Shown: piece by piece, positions 16,897 to 27,177 of the stretch
How positions within the stretch are numbered: the first letter of the stretch is position 1
Layout of the letters: every line of letters starts with the position of its first letter
Origin: Paraburkholderia lacunae
Lineage (GTDB): Bacteria; Pseudomonadota; Gammaproteobacteria; Burkholderiales; Burkholderiaceae
DNA length: 64,000 bases
NCBI RefSeq assembly: GCF_003353175.1
Contig: NZ_QHKS01000017.1
Location: 121,083-185,082 of the forward strand
Direction of reading: 5' to 3'
Made by a program: the position numbers and the translations under genes
The notes under the pieces: model-generated
Told to the model about the DNA's origin: nothing
What the model saw: the letters and a program-made list of their open reading frames with translations, nothing else
The model's database searches: none

Positions 16897-19436
16897 GACA
16901 ACGGCGCGAGCGTGGAGAGCAACGCGCGGGCTTCGGTGCGCGTAGCCGGATCGTTCGCTTCGATCACTTCGTTGATAAGCGCGCGCGCACCCGACAAATC
17001 GCCGAGGTCGATATATTCGGCGGCCAGATCGAGCTTGTTGCGGGCAATGCGTGCGAGATCGGCCTGCGTGAAGGCCGGCAGCGGCAGAGCGGGGCTCGGC
17101 GGCAGTTCGAGGTCGAAATCGAGCTTCAGCGCGCCAAAACCAGCCGCGCCCAGACCCGCGAGCGTCGCGGGGCCTGCGACGCCGGAAGCGATTTCATCGG
17201 TGATAGGCCGGGCGTCGTCCGGGTCGTGAGGCGCGCTGGTTTCCGGGGGCAAAAGCGGCTGCAGCGCGTGCGCGTCGTCGTTCTCAGCGCCAGCGGTTGA
17301 TTCGACGCGCGGCGGCAAGGGCATGTTGAGACTGCCGAAGGCGTCGACGGCGTCGCGCGGGAATTCGGTCAGCGCGGTCGGCGCAGGCTGAGCTTGCGTG
17401 ACGGGAGCCGGCTCGAAGTGTGGCGCGGTTGCTGGCGATGCGTCCTGTTGCGGGAACGGCGTTGCGGCTGCTGGATGCGCCGACGCGTCGCTGGACGGCT
17501 GACCGGACGGTGAAGTCGCGTACGGCTCGACGGGCTGCTGCGTGAGATCGATTGCCGGCTGCGGTGCATGCGGATCGTCGTGCGGCTGCGTGAGCGGCGC
17601 CGGCAGCTTGTCTTCCCATTGCAGACGATGGAGCGGCTGCTCTTGACGCAAGACCTCGCTGACCGGTTCGAGCGGCGTCGCCGGCAGCGCTTCGGCGCCG
17701 AGTTCGGCAGCGGCTGCAAGACTCGCGGCCGTGGTCGCACCGTCGAAGTTTTCGTGATGGGCCGGTGGAACTGGTTCGGAGGTGAAGTCGCTGTGAGCGG
17801 CTGGCAAGACGTCGGGGGTCGGTTGCGCTGGCTCGGCGAGGACAGGCGCTGAGCGGCCGTCTTGCCAAGGATGCTCAGACGCGGTGAACTCCTGCGCCGC
17901 TAACGGGGTGCTGGTCGTGTCGGGTTGGTGGGCCGCTGCTTCGCGTTCTGCTGCTCCATGTGCTGCTGCTTCGCGTTGGGCCGCTTCACGTTCCGCTGCT
18001 GCACTCTCTGCCTCTGCACGCTCTGCCTCTGCACGCTCTGCCTCTGCACGCTCTGCCTCTGCACGCGCCGCCGCCTGACGTTCCGCCGCTTCACTCTCGC
18101 TCGCTGCTACTCGACGCTGTTCCGCCTCACGCTCCGCCGCCAGTGCCGCCGCGCCCAGCGTCACAACGTCGTCGCTCACATCTGTCGGTTCGCTCACGGG
18201 GCTCTGCTCATGCGTCGAAACGATCTCCTGCGCACCGGCGGCTCGCTCCGACGCCGTCACCTCATCCGTAGGCGCAGCGTCAGTCGCCGCAATCCTCTCG
18301 CGCTTGCGGCGACGCAGACGCAAAGCCGCCAGCAACGCCACCAACGCCGCGCCAACCGCCGCCGCCACGCTCAAATTCGCTTGCGAAATTCCAGATTCGT
18401 TCGACGTGGAAATCGCCGCACCACTATGGCCGGCAACCGCCGCTGCGGACGACGCCCCCACCGGCGGCTGCATACCAGTCGACGCAGTGCCCGTCGCTTT
18501 CGTCGAACCGCCGATGCCGTGCTTCTGCAGTTCCATCAGCACACGGTTTTTCAGCGCAAGCAGTTGCTGCAGGCTGGACACCTGGGTGTGCGCCTGCGAA
18601 GCCGGCTGAGCGGCGCTCGACGCCGGCGCAGCGAGCGCCGAAGCTCCTTCAGCCGACTCGCTGGCGGAAGCCTGGATCGACCCGGACCATGCATGTGCGC
18701 CGCTGCCCGGCAAGGCGGACGAGGCGGTCGCCGACGCACCCGCTGTCAGCGCTACAGACGAAGCCGCACCCGCCACAGCTGCACCGCCCGCAGACACTCC
18801 GCTCGCACCCGCCATCGCGCCGTTTGTCTGAGACGCCGCGCCGGCCGCGCCCGTCACCACGGGCGTCGCCGGGGCCGCAACGCGAGCCGCGGCACTTGCC
18901 GCACTCGCTGCGGCGGCATTGACCTGTGCTACGCCACTCGCTGCACCAACCGCCGTCGCGGCGCTCGACGCGGAGACCGGCGCCGCCGCAGGAGCGGATG
19001 CGGCCACAGCCGCGGACCCCACACTCGCCGACGCAGCCACCAGGGCTCCGGACGCGTCCAGCGCCGGCACGGTCAGCACGGCACCCATCCGCATCCGGCT
19101 CGGGTCATGGCTCATGAAAGCGTTCGGATTCGCGTCGAACAACGCGCGCGACGCTCGAGCGAGCGTCGCCCGGTCGTGCGATTGCGTGACGGCAATCGCG
19201 ACGTCGTTCAGCGACTGCCCTGGCCGAACCGTGTATTGACTGCCTGCGGCATATGACGTGGCCGTGGCGGCCGACGCGCCCTGCGGCGCGCTCGCGGCAT
19301 CGACCGTGGCGGCTACAGCGCTGCCTGCGCCGACAACGGCGCCAGCCAGCGCAAACGCCAAAGCGGCCGCAGCCGCCAGGCGGCCTGCACCGTGATGAAT
19401 GAACATAGCCCGAAGGGACGAGAGTCGAAGGTTCAT
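16893..19436 (-). CDS. fimV: FimV-like cell-pole / type IV pilus assembly protein
   Basis: An 847-aa bitopic membrane protein. It has a signal-like hydrophobic N-terminus (about residues 18-42), a periplasmic LysM-type peptidoglycan-binding stretch (YTVRPGQSLNDVAIAVTQSH), a very Ala/Ser-rich linker and one transmembrane helix (about 355-375, followed by RLRRRKRER). An acidic cytoplasmic region rich in Glu/Ala/Pro follows, then the conserved C-terminal TPR-like FimV domain (KLDLAAEYIDLGDLSGARALI). FimV organises type IV pili and pole proteins. ATG 19436 follows AGGAG; a longer frame to 19508 has no support. It contains a 4 x 15-bp tandem repeat. The low-complexity linkers make gene-length comparison unreliable. 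Confidence 0.88.
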   Translation of the reverse strand: MNLRLSSLRAMFIHHGAGRLAAAAALAFALAGAVVGAGSAVAATVDAASAPQGASAATATSYAAGSQYTVRPGQSLNDVAIAVTQSHDRATLARASRALFDANPNAFMSHDPSRMRMGAVLTVPALDASGALVAASASVGSAAVAASAPAAAPVSASSAATAVGAASGVAQVNAAAASAASAAARVAAPATPVVTGAAGAASQTNGAMAGASGVSAGGAAVAGAASSVALTAGASATASSALPGSGAHAWSGSIQASASESAEGASALAAPASSAAQPASQAHTQVSSLQQLLALKNRVLMELQKHGIGGSTKATGTASTGMQPPVGASSAAAVAGHSGAAISTSNESGISQANLSVAAAVGAALVALLAALRLRRRKRERIAATDAAPTDEVTASERAAGAQEIVSTHEQSPVSEPTDVSDDVVTLGAAALAAEREAEQRRVAASESEAAERQAAARAEAERAEAERAEAERAEAESAAAEREAAQREAAAHGAAEREAAAHQPDTTSTPLAAQEFTASEHPWQDGRSAPVLAEPAQPTPDVLPAAHSDFTSEPVPPAHHENFDGATTAASLAAAAELGAEALPATPLEPVSEVLRQEQPLHRLQWEDKLPAPLTQPHDDPHAPQPAIDLTQQPVEPYATSPSGQPSSDASAHPAAATPFPQQDASPATAPHFEPAPVTQAQPAPTALTEFPRDAVDAFGSLNMPLPPRVESTAGAENDDAHALQPLLPPETSAPHDPDDARPITDEIASGVAGPATLAGLGAAGFGALKLDFDLELPPSPALPLPAFTQADLARIARNKLDLAAEYIDLGDLSGARALINEVIEANDPATRTEARALLSTLAPLS
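18006..18065. repeat. Four perfect 15-bp tandem repeats inside fimV
   Basis: The unit CTCTGCCTCTGCACG occurs four times head to tail. On the coding strand it encodes Arg-Ala-Glu-Ala-Glu, an acidic/basic helical repeat in the cytoplasmic linker of FimV. The 15-bp period keeps frame, so copy-number change would lengthen or shorten the linker without breaking the gene. Confidence 0.95.
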
Positions 19437-19511
19437 CGGGACTCCTGGCGCATCAGCGCGCAGCCCTTGTTTGCGGTTGGAAAGAGACAAGATAATCGGG
19501 GCACACAATGA

Positions 19512-19542
19512 AAAAAGCGTCGCGAGAAACGCGACGCTTTTT
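19512..19542. terminator. Bidirectional intrinsic terminator between asd and fimV
   Basis: A perfect 13-bp inverted repeat (AAAAAGCGTCGCG / CGCGACGCTTTTT) with a 5-nt loop and T-runs on either side, placed 35 nt beyond the asd stop. It separates the leu-asd transcript from fimV-truA-trp. Confidence 0.93.
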
Positions 19543-19576
19543 GAGTTTTCTACGCGTCGTGAGCGCGTAGTTTACT

Positions 19577-20698
19577 TTACTTGTCGAGCACAATGCGAAG
19601 CATGCGACGCAGCGGTTCGGCCGCGCCCCACAGCAGCTGATCGCCGACCGTGAAGGCCGACAGATATTCGCCGCCCATTGCCAGCTTGCGCACCCGGCCG
19701 ACCGGCACCGTCAGCGTGCCCGTGACCACCGCCGGGGACAGATCACGCATCGACGCTTCGCGTTCGTTCGGCACCACCTTGACCCAGTCATTGCCCGACG
19801 CAAGGATGCTGTTCACTTCGTCCAGCGGCACGTCCTTGTTCAGCTTGATGGTCAGCGCCTGCGAGTGGCAGCGCATGGCGCCGATCCGCACGCACAGGCC
19901 GTCCACCGGAATCGAACCCGGCGTGCCCATGGCCGGCTTGCCGAGAATCTTGTTGGTTTCCGCGCCACCCTTCCACTCTTCCTTCGACATACCGTTGCCG
20001 AGATCCTTGTCGATCCACGGAATCAGCGAGCCGGCGAGCGGTACGCCGAAGTTGTCGGTCGGCATGCGGTCGCTGTTCATTGCGTTCAGCACGCGGCGGT
20101 CGATGTCGAGAATCGCCGACGACGGATCCGCCAGATCTTCCTTGGCCGCGCCGTACAGCGTGCCCATTTGCTGCAGCAGCTCGCGCATGTTTTGCGCGCC
20201 CGCGCCCGATGCGGCCTGATACGTCATGGCCGTCATCCAGTCGACGAGGTTTTCGCGGAACAGGCCGCCCAACGCCATCAGCATCAGGCTGACCGTGCAG
20301 TTGCCGCCGATGAAATTCTTCTGGCCCTTGACCAGCGCATTCTTGATCACGTCGAGGTTGACCGGATCAAGGATGATGACTGCATCGTCTTTCATGCGCA
20401 GCGACGAAGCCGCGTCGATCCAATAGCCGTTCCAGCCCGCTGCGCGCAGCTTCGGGAACACTTCATTGGTGTAATCGCCGCCCTGGCAGGAGATGATCGC
20501 TTCACACTTCTTCAGGTCTTCGATGCTTGTCGCATCCTTGAGCTTGGTCTCGTTTTTGGCGAACGACGGCGCGTTGCCGCCCGCATTGCTGGTGCTGAAA
20601 AACACCGGTTCGATCAAGTCGAAATCGCCTTCCTGCTGCATACGTTGCATCAGGACGCTGCCGACCATGCCGCGCCAACCTACGAGACCTACGTTCAT
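19577..20698 (-). CDS. asd: Aspartate-semialdehyde dehydrogenase
   Basis: Reduces aspartyl phosphate to aspartate semialdehyde for lysine, threonine, methionine and cell-wall diaminopimelate. The Gram-negative long form (373 aa) has N-terminal NADP loop GLVGWRGMVGSVLM, active-site Cys134 in IGGNCTVSLML, and the catalytic His in the GAMRCHSQAL region. ATG 20698 was chosen because the sequence starts MNVGLVGWRGMVG as in other Asd proteins; the longer frame to 20773 is unconserved. It follows leuB after 334 bp. Confidence 0.97.
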   Translation of the reverse strand: MNVGLVGWRGMVGSVLMQRMQQEGDFDLIEPVFFSTSNAGGNAPSFAKNETKLKDATSIEDLKKCEAIISCQGGDYTNEVFPKLRAAGWNGYWIDAASSLRMKDDAVIILDPVNLDVIKNALVKGQKNFIGGNCTVSLMLMALGGLFRENLVDWMTAMTYQAASGAGAQNMRELLQQMGTLYGAAKEDLADPSSAILDIDRRVLNAMNSDRMPTDNFGVPLAGSLIPWIDKDLGNGMSKEEWKGGAETNKILGKPAMGTPGSIPVDGLCVRIGAMRCHSQALTIKLNKDVPLDEVNSILASGNDWVKVVPNEREASMRDLSPAVVTGTLTVPVGRVRKLAMGGEYLSAFTVGDQLLWGAAEPLRRMLRIVLDK

Positions 20699-21032
20699 GA
20701 CTTCATACCCTTCGAGTGGAAACTTCCCCGCATCTTTGCCCGCAGTGACCGCGCGGGGAAGACGAGCGGACACGACGGACGATCAGCGTTTCGTGATCGT
20801 TTTCGGGGTAATCGTTTTGGTGGTAATGGCGAACGCAACCACACGGGCCGTTTTGCCGTGCTGGTTAGAAATCGAGGAGATTTGAGAGATCTGCGCCATC
20901 GCGACAATATACACGAAAACCGGAATCTGGCGACGCCATCGTCCGTATTACGCGCGAATTGGCCTGTTTTCGAGGCCAATCCGCGTTTTAAAGGCCGTTT
21001 GAGGGCCTGACGACTGCTCAGGCTAAAACGCT
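20699..21032. other. Intergenic gap leuB-asd
   Basis: No convincing gene. It contains a 7-bp inverted repeat (TTGGCCT 20960-20966 / AGGCCAA 20974-20980, loop 7 nt) without a U-tract on either strand. A promoter for asd is expected here but I could not place one with confidence. Confidence 0.5.
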
Positions 21033-22100
21033 TTACAGCGCGGCGACCACGGCGTCGCCCATCGCCACGGTGCCAACTTGCTGGCAACCCGGCGTCAGAA
21101 TGTCGCCAGTGCGGAAGCCCTGCTCCAGCACCTTCCTGACCGCGGTTTCGATGCGATCGGCCTGCTCCGCCTTGTTCAGCGAATAGCGCAGCATCATGGC
21201 GGCCGAGAGAATCGTGGCCAGCGGATTCGCCACGCCCTTGCCGGCGATGTCCGGCGCGGAACCGTGCGACGGCTCGTACAGGCCCTTGTTGTTCTTGTCG
21301 AGCGAGGCCGACGGGAGCATGCCGATCGAACCCGTCAGCATCGCGGCTTCGTCGGAGAGAATGTCGCCGAACATGTTGCCGGTAACGATCACGTCGAACG
21401 ACTTCGGCGCCTTCACCAGTTGCATGGCCGCATTGTCGACGTACATGTGCGACAGCTCGACGTCCGCGTATTCCTTCGACACGTCGATCATCACGTCTTT
21501 CCAGAACTGCGACGTTTCGAGCACGTTGGCCTTATCCACCGAAGTCAGCTTCTTGCCGCGCTTTTGCGCCGCCTGAAACGCGACGTGCGCGATGCGGCGC
21601 ACTTCGGGTTCCGAATAACGCATCGTGTCAAAGCCTTCTTTCGCGCCGGCGAACAGGCCGTCCGGCGCTTCGCGCACGCCGCGCGGCGAGCCGAAGTAGA
21701 TGTCGCCATTCAGTTCGCGCACGATCAGGATGTCCAGACCCGACACGATTTCCGGCTTCAGCGACGAAGCGCCTGTCAGTTGCGGATAGCAGATCGCCGG
21801 ACGGAAGTTCGCGAACAATTGCAGATGCTTGCGCAGACCGAGAATCGCCTGTTCCGGACGCAATGCGCGTTCGAGCGAGTCGTACTTCCAGTCGCCGACG
21901 GCGCCGAACAGGATCGCATCGGCTTCCTTCGCCAGCGCGAGCGTCGAATCGGGCAGCGGATGACCCTTCGCTTCGTAACCCGCGCCGCCAACCGGCGCCT
22001 CTTCCAGTTCGAACTTTTCGCCGAGTACGTTCAGGACCTTCACGGCCTCCTTGACGATTTCGGGACCGATGCCGTCGCCCGGCAACACTGCGATCTTCAT
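21033..22100 (-). CDS. leuB: 3-isopropylmalate dehydrogenase
   Basis: NAD-dependent oxidative decarboxylation of 3-isopropylmalate in leucine synthesis. It begins MKIAVLPGDGIGPEI. The substrate arginines sit in LRPEQAILGLRKHLQLFANFRP, and the metal-binding/C-terminal signature is NMFGDILSDEAAMLTGSIGM. The 355-aa length is normal. It lies 65 nt after leuD in the leuC-(entericidin)-leuD-leuB run. Confidence 0.97.
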   Translation of the reverse strand: MKIAVLPGDGIGPEIVKEAVKVLNVLGEKFELEEAPVGGAGYEAKGHPLPDSTLALAKEADAILFGAVGDWKYDSLERALRPEQAILGLRKHLQLFANFRPAICYPQLTGASSLKPEIVSGLDILIVRELNGDIYFGSPRGVREAPDGLFAGAKEGFDTMRYSEPEVRRIAHVAFQAAQKRGKKLTSVDKANVLETSQFWKDVMIDVSKEYADVELSHMYVDNAAMQLVKAPKSFDVIVTGNMFGDILSDEAAMLTGSIGMLPSASLDKNNKGLYEPSHGSAPDIAGKGVANPLATILSAAMMLRYSLNKAEQADRIETAVRKVLEQGFRTGDILTPGCQQVGTVAMGDAVVAAL

Positions 22101-22165
22101 GCGAATTCCTTGATGATGTTCTTTGAGACGTGTGTGCTTGAATCCGTGAACGGGTCTCTAAGCCC

Positions 22166-22819
22166 TTAGCCGACGATGCGGTGATTCAGCCAAGGCTGCT
22201 TCGCGATCCGCTCTGCCTCGAACTGGCGAATCTTGTCCGCGTGACGCAGCGTGAGGCCGATATCGTCGAAGCCGTTCAGCAGGCAGTACTTGCGGAATGC
22301 CGCGACTTCGAACGGATATTCGGCGCCGCCGTCCGACGTGCGCACCACTTGCGCTTCCAGATCGATAGTCAACGTGAAGCCGTTGAACGCGTACGTTTCG
22401 TTGAACAGGTGATCGACTTGCTGTTCGGTCAGCACGATCGGCAGCAGGCCGTTCTTGAAGCAGTTGTTGTAGAAAATATCCGCGAAGCTCGGCGCGATCA
22501 GCGCACGGAAACCGTATTGCTGCAACGCCCACGGCGCGTGCTCACGCGAGCTGCCGCAGCCGAAGTTCTTACGCGCCAGCAGCACCGACGCGCCTTGATA
22601 ACGCGGCTGATTCAGCACGAAATCCGGATTCAGCGGGCGCTTCGAATTGTCCTGACCCGGTTCGCCGTGGTCGAGGTAGCGCCATTCGTCGAACGCGTTC
22701 GGGCCGAAACCCGTGCGCTTGATCGACTTCAGGAATTGCTTCGGAATGATCGCGTCCGTGTCGACGTTCTCGCGATCGAGCGGCGCCACGACGCCGGTGT
22801 GTACGATGAATTTATCCAT
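22166..22819 (-). CDS. leuD: 3-isopropylmalate dehydratase small subunit
   Basis: Swivel-domain subunit that pairs with LeuC to isomerise 2- to 3-isopropylmalate. Characteristic blocks are VDTDAIIPKQFLKSI, LLARKNFGCGSSREHAPWAL and the substrate loop near ALIAPSFADIFYNNCFKNG. I chose the start at 22819 (MDKFIVHTGVVAPLDRENVD, 217 aa), the usual N-terminus; the frame extends to 22867. It begins 86 nt after the small lipoprotein gene. Confidence 0.96.
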   Translation of the reverse strand: MDKFIVHTGVVAPLDRENVDTDAIIPKQFLKSIKRTGFGPNAFDEWRYLDHGEPGQDNSKRPLNPDFVLNQPRYQGASVLLARKNFGCGSSREHAPWALQQYGFRALIAPSFADIFYNNCFKNGLLPIVLTEQQVDHLFNETYAFNGFTLTIDLEAQVVRTSDGGAEYPFEVAAFRKYCLLNGFDDIGLTLRHADKIRQFEAERIAKQPWLNHRIVG

Positions 22820-22905
22820 GACGCTTGCGCCTGTTTCAAGACCGGACGCTGCGCGCGGCGACCGCAAAGCCGCCCGCGCGTTGCCGGCAAAAAATCAAAA
22901 ACCGC

Positions 22906-23064
22906 TTATTTGTCAGCGTGGCTGCTGATCGAATTGCCGAGGTGCGACATGTCCTCGCCAAATCCGTGCACCGTGTTGCAGCCGGCCAGACCGAACAGCA
23001 ACCCAGCCAGGGTACCTAGCGCGAAACGGCGCAATAGAGTGGTGCGATTCATGTTCTTCATCAT
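22906..23064 (-). CDS. Entericidin A/B-family small lipoprotein
   Basis: A 52-aa protein of two Met codons, a basic stretch (NRTTLLRRFALG), a hydrophobic segment and a lipobox LAGC, followed by NTVHGFGEDMSHLGN. This is the classic EcnA/EcnB pattern: C-N-T-x-x-G-x-G-x-D. The mature peptide would be about 25 residues, anchored in the envelope. In E. coli entericidins form a toxin/antidote lipoprotein pair. Only one member is present here, wedged 5 nt after leuC inside the leucine operon, with GGATAA as ribosome site. Function at this locus is unknown. Confidence 0.85.
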   Translation of the reverse strand: MMKNMNRTTLLRRFALGTLAGLLFGLAGCNTVHGFGEDMSHLGNSISSHADK

Positions 23065-23069
23065 GCGAT

Positions 23070-24479
<1,410 letters not shown>

Positions 24480-24718
24480 GGTATGCGGGGTAGTAATGAC
24501 TGCGGGCTGACTGTGTTCGGTCGATTATGCCACGCAGAGCCGCCCTTTGGCCCATAAAACACGGAAAAACCGATAAAAAACAGTGAGTTGAGTGGTAGTG
24601 CCGATACCTGTATGGGTGTTACCCGGCAGCGGAGTTCGTGACGGCGGCCCATGCGCCGCCGCGCTTACAGGCAGTCGGCGCACGAGATCGAAGCCGAGTT
24701 GCGCGCGGCCGAGCGGCG

Positions 24719-25213
24719 TCAAATCGCCTTCCTGTGCGCGCCCAAGCCGGTTTCGAAGTGATCGGCCGGAAAGTCCGGCGGGCTTTCGCCACGCAGGAAG
24801 CTAGGCAACTGGCGCTTCAGATATGCCTCGTTTTACGCGCACCAAGGCGCGGACGAGATGTACATCACGTTGCTGTAGCCACTGCCGCGACGCGCGGCTG
24901 TTTGCGGCTTCGACCAGTAGACGCCGTAGATCTGCGGCTTGCTCGACGACAGCGTGCCGAAGTACTTGTCCTCGGCGCGATGCGCGAGCCTGTCGTCGAG
25001 CTTCTTGCGCTCGACGTATTGCGCGATTTCGTCGTTCCAGTCGCTCGCCCGCTGCGGATCGAATGCGCGTCGCACTATGCACGCGCCGCGCTCCTTGATT
25101 CTTCGGATCACGCTCGCGTCTACATCGCCCGAAACGATAGCCGCGTAATCGAATACGGGGATGGCTTCGAAGCCGCGCTCGCGCTCACCGCGAATCGCGT
25201 CGACCTGCCGCAC
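24719..25213 (-). pseudogene. Remnant of a DUF1479 (YbiU-like) gene with internal deletion, nonsense codon and frameshift
   Basis: The first ~105 codons match the N-terminal half of DUF1479/YbiU proteins (IPVFDYAAI…RRIKERGACIVRRAFDP…YFGTLSSSKPQIYGVYWSKPQ). The frame then jumps to what should be the C-terminal end (GYSNVMYISSAPWCA), reaches a TAA at 24833-24835 in place of an expected Lys codon, and continues in the same frame (NEAYLKRQLPSFLRGESPPDFPADHFET) to a stop at 24719. A further family-like tail (DLTPLGRAQLGFDL) lies in another frame near 24680-24725. About 260 central residues, the likely iron-site core, are missing, and the N-terminus is closed by a stop at 25214-25216. Homology is from memory of YbiU. 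Confidence 0.8.
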
Positions 25214-25277
25214 TCACTTCGCTTTCGCCTCACAGGCGGCAGAAGACCTGTCTAACATTAACCGCCGCACTACTGCA

Positions 25278-25556
25278 TCAGCCCATCTTGCGATGAAAAC
25301 GATGAATTCTGACTTCGTCCCAGATCCCAGCGGCGAAGAGCGGGTCATTACGATTGAATGCCTCAACTTCGCCGCGTGTTTGCGCTTCCACAAGAAAGAA
25401 GCTACCGATCTTGTTTTCGCCAGCGTCGTCTACCAATGGCCCGGATGTGAGAAGCGTGATCGGCCTGCTCTCCAGATAAGCGCGATGCTTCGGGGTGCTG
25501 GCTTCGCGAAGGGCCAAGGAACCAGGCGTATCGGTACAGAAAACAATCCAATGCAT
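25278..25556 (-). CDS. YciI-family small protein
   Basis: A 92-aa YciI-like protein (ferredoxin-like dimeric fold): HWIVFCTDTPGSLALREASTPKHRAYL at the N-terminus, then LLTSGPLVDDAG and FFLVEAQTRGEVEAFNRNDPLFAAGIWDEVRIHRF, which is the conserved YciI end. YciI-like proteins are proposed degradative enzymes with an active-site His/Asp pair, but mostly of unknown substrate. AGGAAC precedes the ATG by 9 nt. It stands alone between the DUF1479 remnant and the His-rich gene. Confidence 0.85.
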   Translation of the reverse strand: MHWIVFCTDTPGSLALREASTPKHRAYLESRPITLLTSGPLVDDAGENKIGSFFLVEAQTRGEVEAFNRNDPLFAAGIWDEVRIHRFHRKMG

Positions 25557-25784
25557 GATTTTGAGTTCCTATCAAAGTCGGACAGGATTGATATGCACCT
25601 GCTGAGCAGCACAAAGAATCCCGTCCGGTTAACGATGACACCGCCAACTTGTTGTCCATAAAACGAATGAATTAAATGCGATCATTTAGATCGAGCCACC
25701 CGCGGGTTTCCACTGACCCTCGTCGTGCATAGAATGTAAACGGCGTTAAACCAACGCGATTCAGATCAAGCGGAGAGGATCATC

Positions 25785-25988
25785 ATGAATGTCACTGCGT
25801 TTTTCGCGGTTGTGGTTTTAAGCATTTCCCTTTTTACGCCGGCCTTTGCCAGTGAGCATATGCATGTGAATCACGATCACGAACACACCCGTTATCAACC
25901 GCCCGGCGCGCACCAGGGCGGAGCGGATCAAAATACATCGGCTCAGGCGCCACGGGATAACAATCAGACCGTTCCGGGCAGCAAGTAA
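25785..25988 (+). CDS. Small exported histidine-rich protein, function unknown
   Basis: 67 aa with a clear Sec signal (VTAFFAVVVLSISLFTPAFA, cleavage expected before SEH). The mature ~45-residue peptide starts SEHMHVNHDHEHTRY and is rich in His, Gln, Asn and Asp, so metal binding in the periplasm is possible. A strong GGAGAGG site precedes the ATG. I recognise no family. It is convergent with the alpha/beta hydrolase gene, whose stop lies 24 bp downstream. Confidence 0.7.
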   Translation: MNVTAFFAVVVLSISLFTPAFASEHMHVNHDHEHTRYQPPGAHQGGADQNTSAQAPRDNNQTVPGSK

Positions 25989-26011
25989 GATCGAGGCGCG
26001 CGTGCCTCGCC

Positions 26012-26800
26012 TTAGCGCGCATAGCGAAGCAGGAAATCTCGTAACGGCGGATTCACAATATCGGCATGCGTCAAATTCGGCGTATGTCCCGCTCGGTCGA
26101 CCAGAACAAGATCTTTGCAGTTCGGCAACCGGGCGGCGAGCGCCTCTGCGCAGTCAGGACTGATGGCGGCGTCGTCGCGTCCATGGAACACGATCGACGT
26201 ATGCGTAATCTCGGCAAGGCGCGGCGTGATGTCGTCCCTGGAGACAAGGGCATTGACCGGATGTTCGAAGTGATCCGCGCTAGCGTTCATCCATTTCCGG
26301 ATCCATGCCGATGCCTCGTACTCGGGACCGAACAGAAACGCTGACAGATTCTGCGCGACATTTTTTGCGCCGTTACGTGCCCACTCCGCTTTGAGCTCTT
26401 CGAAAGACTGCCGAACCGCTTCGGAGTCTACATCGCTTCTTGTCGATATCAGAGCGATCGCCCGAAAGCGATCGGGCTCCAGCAACGCTGCACGCATCGA
26501 TATAAATCCGCCTTGAGACATGCCGACAAGCGATACCGAGGCAACCTCCAGATGATCGAGCAAGGCAATGAGATCCCTCGCGGAGTCCCAGTAGCTGAAC
26601 GCCCGGGTTGCGGCTCCGGTTGCACCAAAACCTCGCTGGTCCCAAACGACGCAACGGAATTGATTACTTAGTTCCGCAATATTCGGCTGGAACATGTCGC
26701 CGTCCATCAGGAAGCCATGACTGAAGACAACGACAGGCGCCCCGGAAAGGCCGAACTCATCGTATGCGAAGCGTATCCCTTCTCGTTCAAAAAACGGCAT
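26012..26800 (-). CDS. Alpha/beta-fold hydrolase
   Basis: 262 aa. The nucleophile elbow is GMSQGG, the oxyanion HG motif is FSHGFLMDGD, the catalytic Asp lies in HGRDDAAISPD, and the catalytic His in DRAGHTPNL. It resembles 3-oxoadipate enol-lactonase or esterase-type hydrolases, but substrate cannot be assigned. ATG 26800 follows AGGGA; the frame extends to 26836. Divergent from an AraC gene, which is its likely regulator. If it were an enol-lactone hydrolase it would suit the ring-cleavage genes further right; this is speculation. Confidence 0.85.
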   Translation of the reverse strand: MPFFEREGIRFAYDEFGLSGAPVVVFSHGFLMDGDMFQPNIAELSNQFRCVVWDQRGFGATGAATRAFSYWDSARDLIALLDHLEVASVSLVGMSQGGFISMRAALLEPDRFRAIALISTRSDVDSEAVRQSFEELKAEWARNGAKNVAQNLSAFLFGPEYEASAWIRKWMNASADHFEHPVNALVSRDDITPRLAEITHTSIVFHGRDDAAISPDCAEALAARLPNCKDLVLVDRAGHTPNLTHADIVNPPLRDFLLRYAR

Positions 26801-27177
26801 ACGTATCCCTACTTTCGAATAACATGGTGGATTCAATATAAGCCGACCTCCGCTGGAACACCTGACCGCAAGAGCCGATTGCTTGTCAAATCGTCCAGAA
26901 TTCTTCGCGCGGCCCAGGCTATTCAGGCGTAGACGACCGAGACCTTCGCGTTGAAGGGATACACACGCAGCAGCCAGTTCATACGCATCTCATCACGGTC
27001 CCATGCGTGTCAAAGAGATCGGATACATCGCATGCCAGAACACGTTTCCACCCATTGACTGCAATCCTAACTTTTGATTAAGTGACGCTACTGGAGTTTT
27101 CAATCGACTGGCTTGCCGCAAGATCTCGCCGCTGACCAAAGCGTCTTTTTTGTATTCATGGAATCCGGCGAAGCGTA
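26801..27177. other. Divergent intergenic region, hydrolase / AraC
   Basis: No gene seen. It must contain the promoters of the leftward hydrolase and the rightward AraC gene. I found no convincing hexamer pair or operator palindrome. Confidence 0.4.

Noticed and set aside
18006..18065. CRISPR-like array
   Set aside because: The units are contiguous 15-bp repeats without spacers and encode in-frame residues of FimV.
17925..19256. 443-codon rightward frame opposite fimV
   Set aside because: Made of Cys/Leu/Arg repeats produced by reading the fimV low-complexity region backwards.
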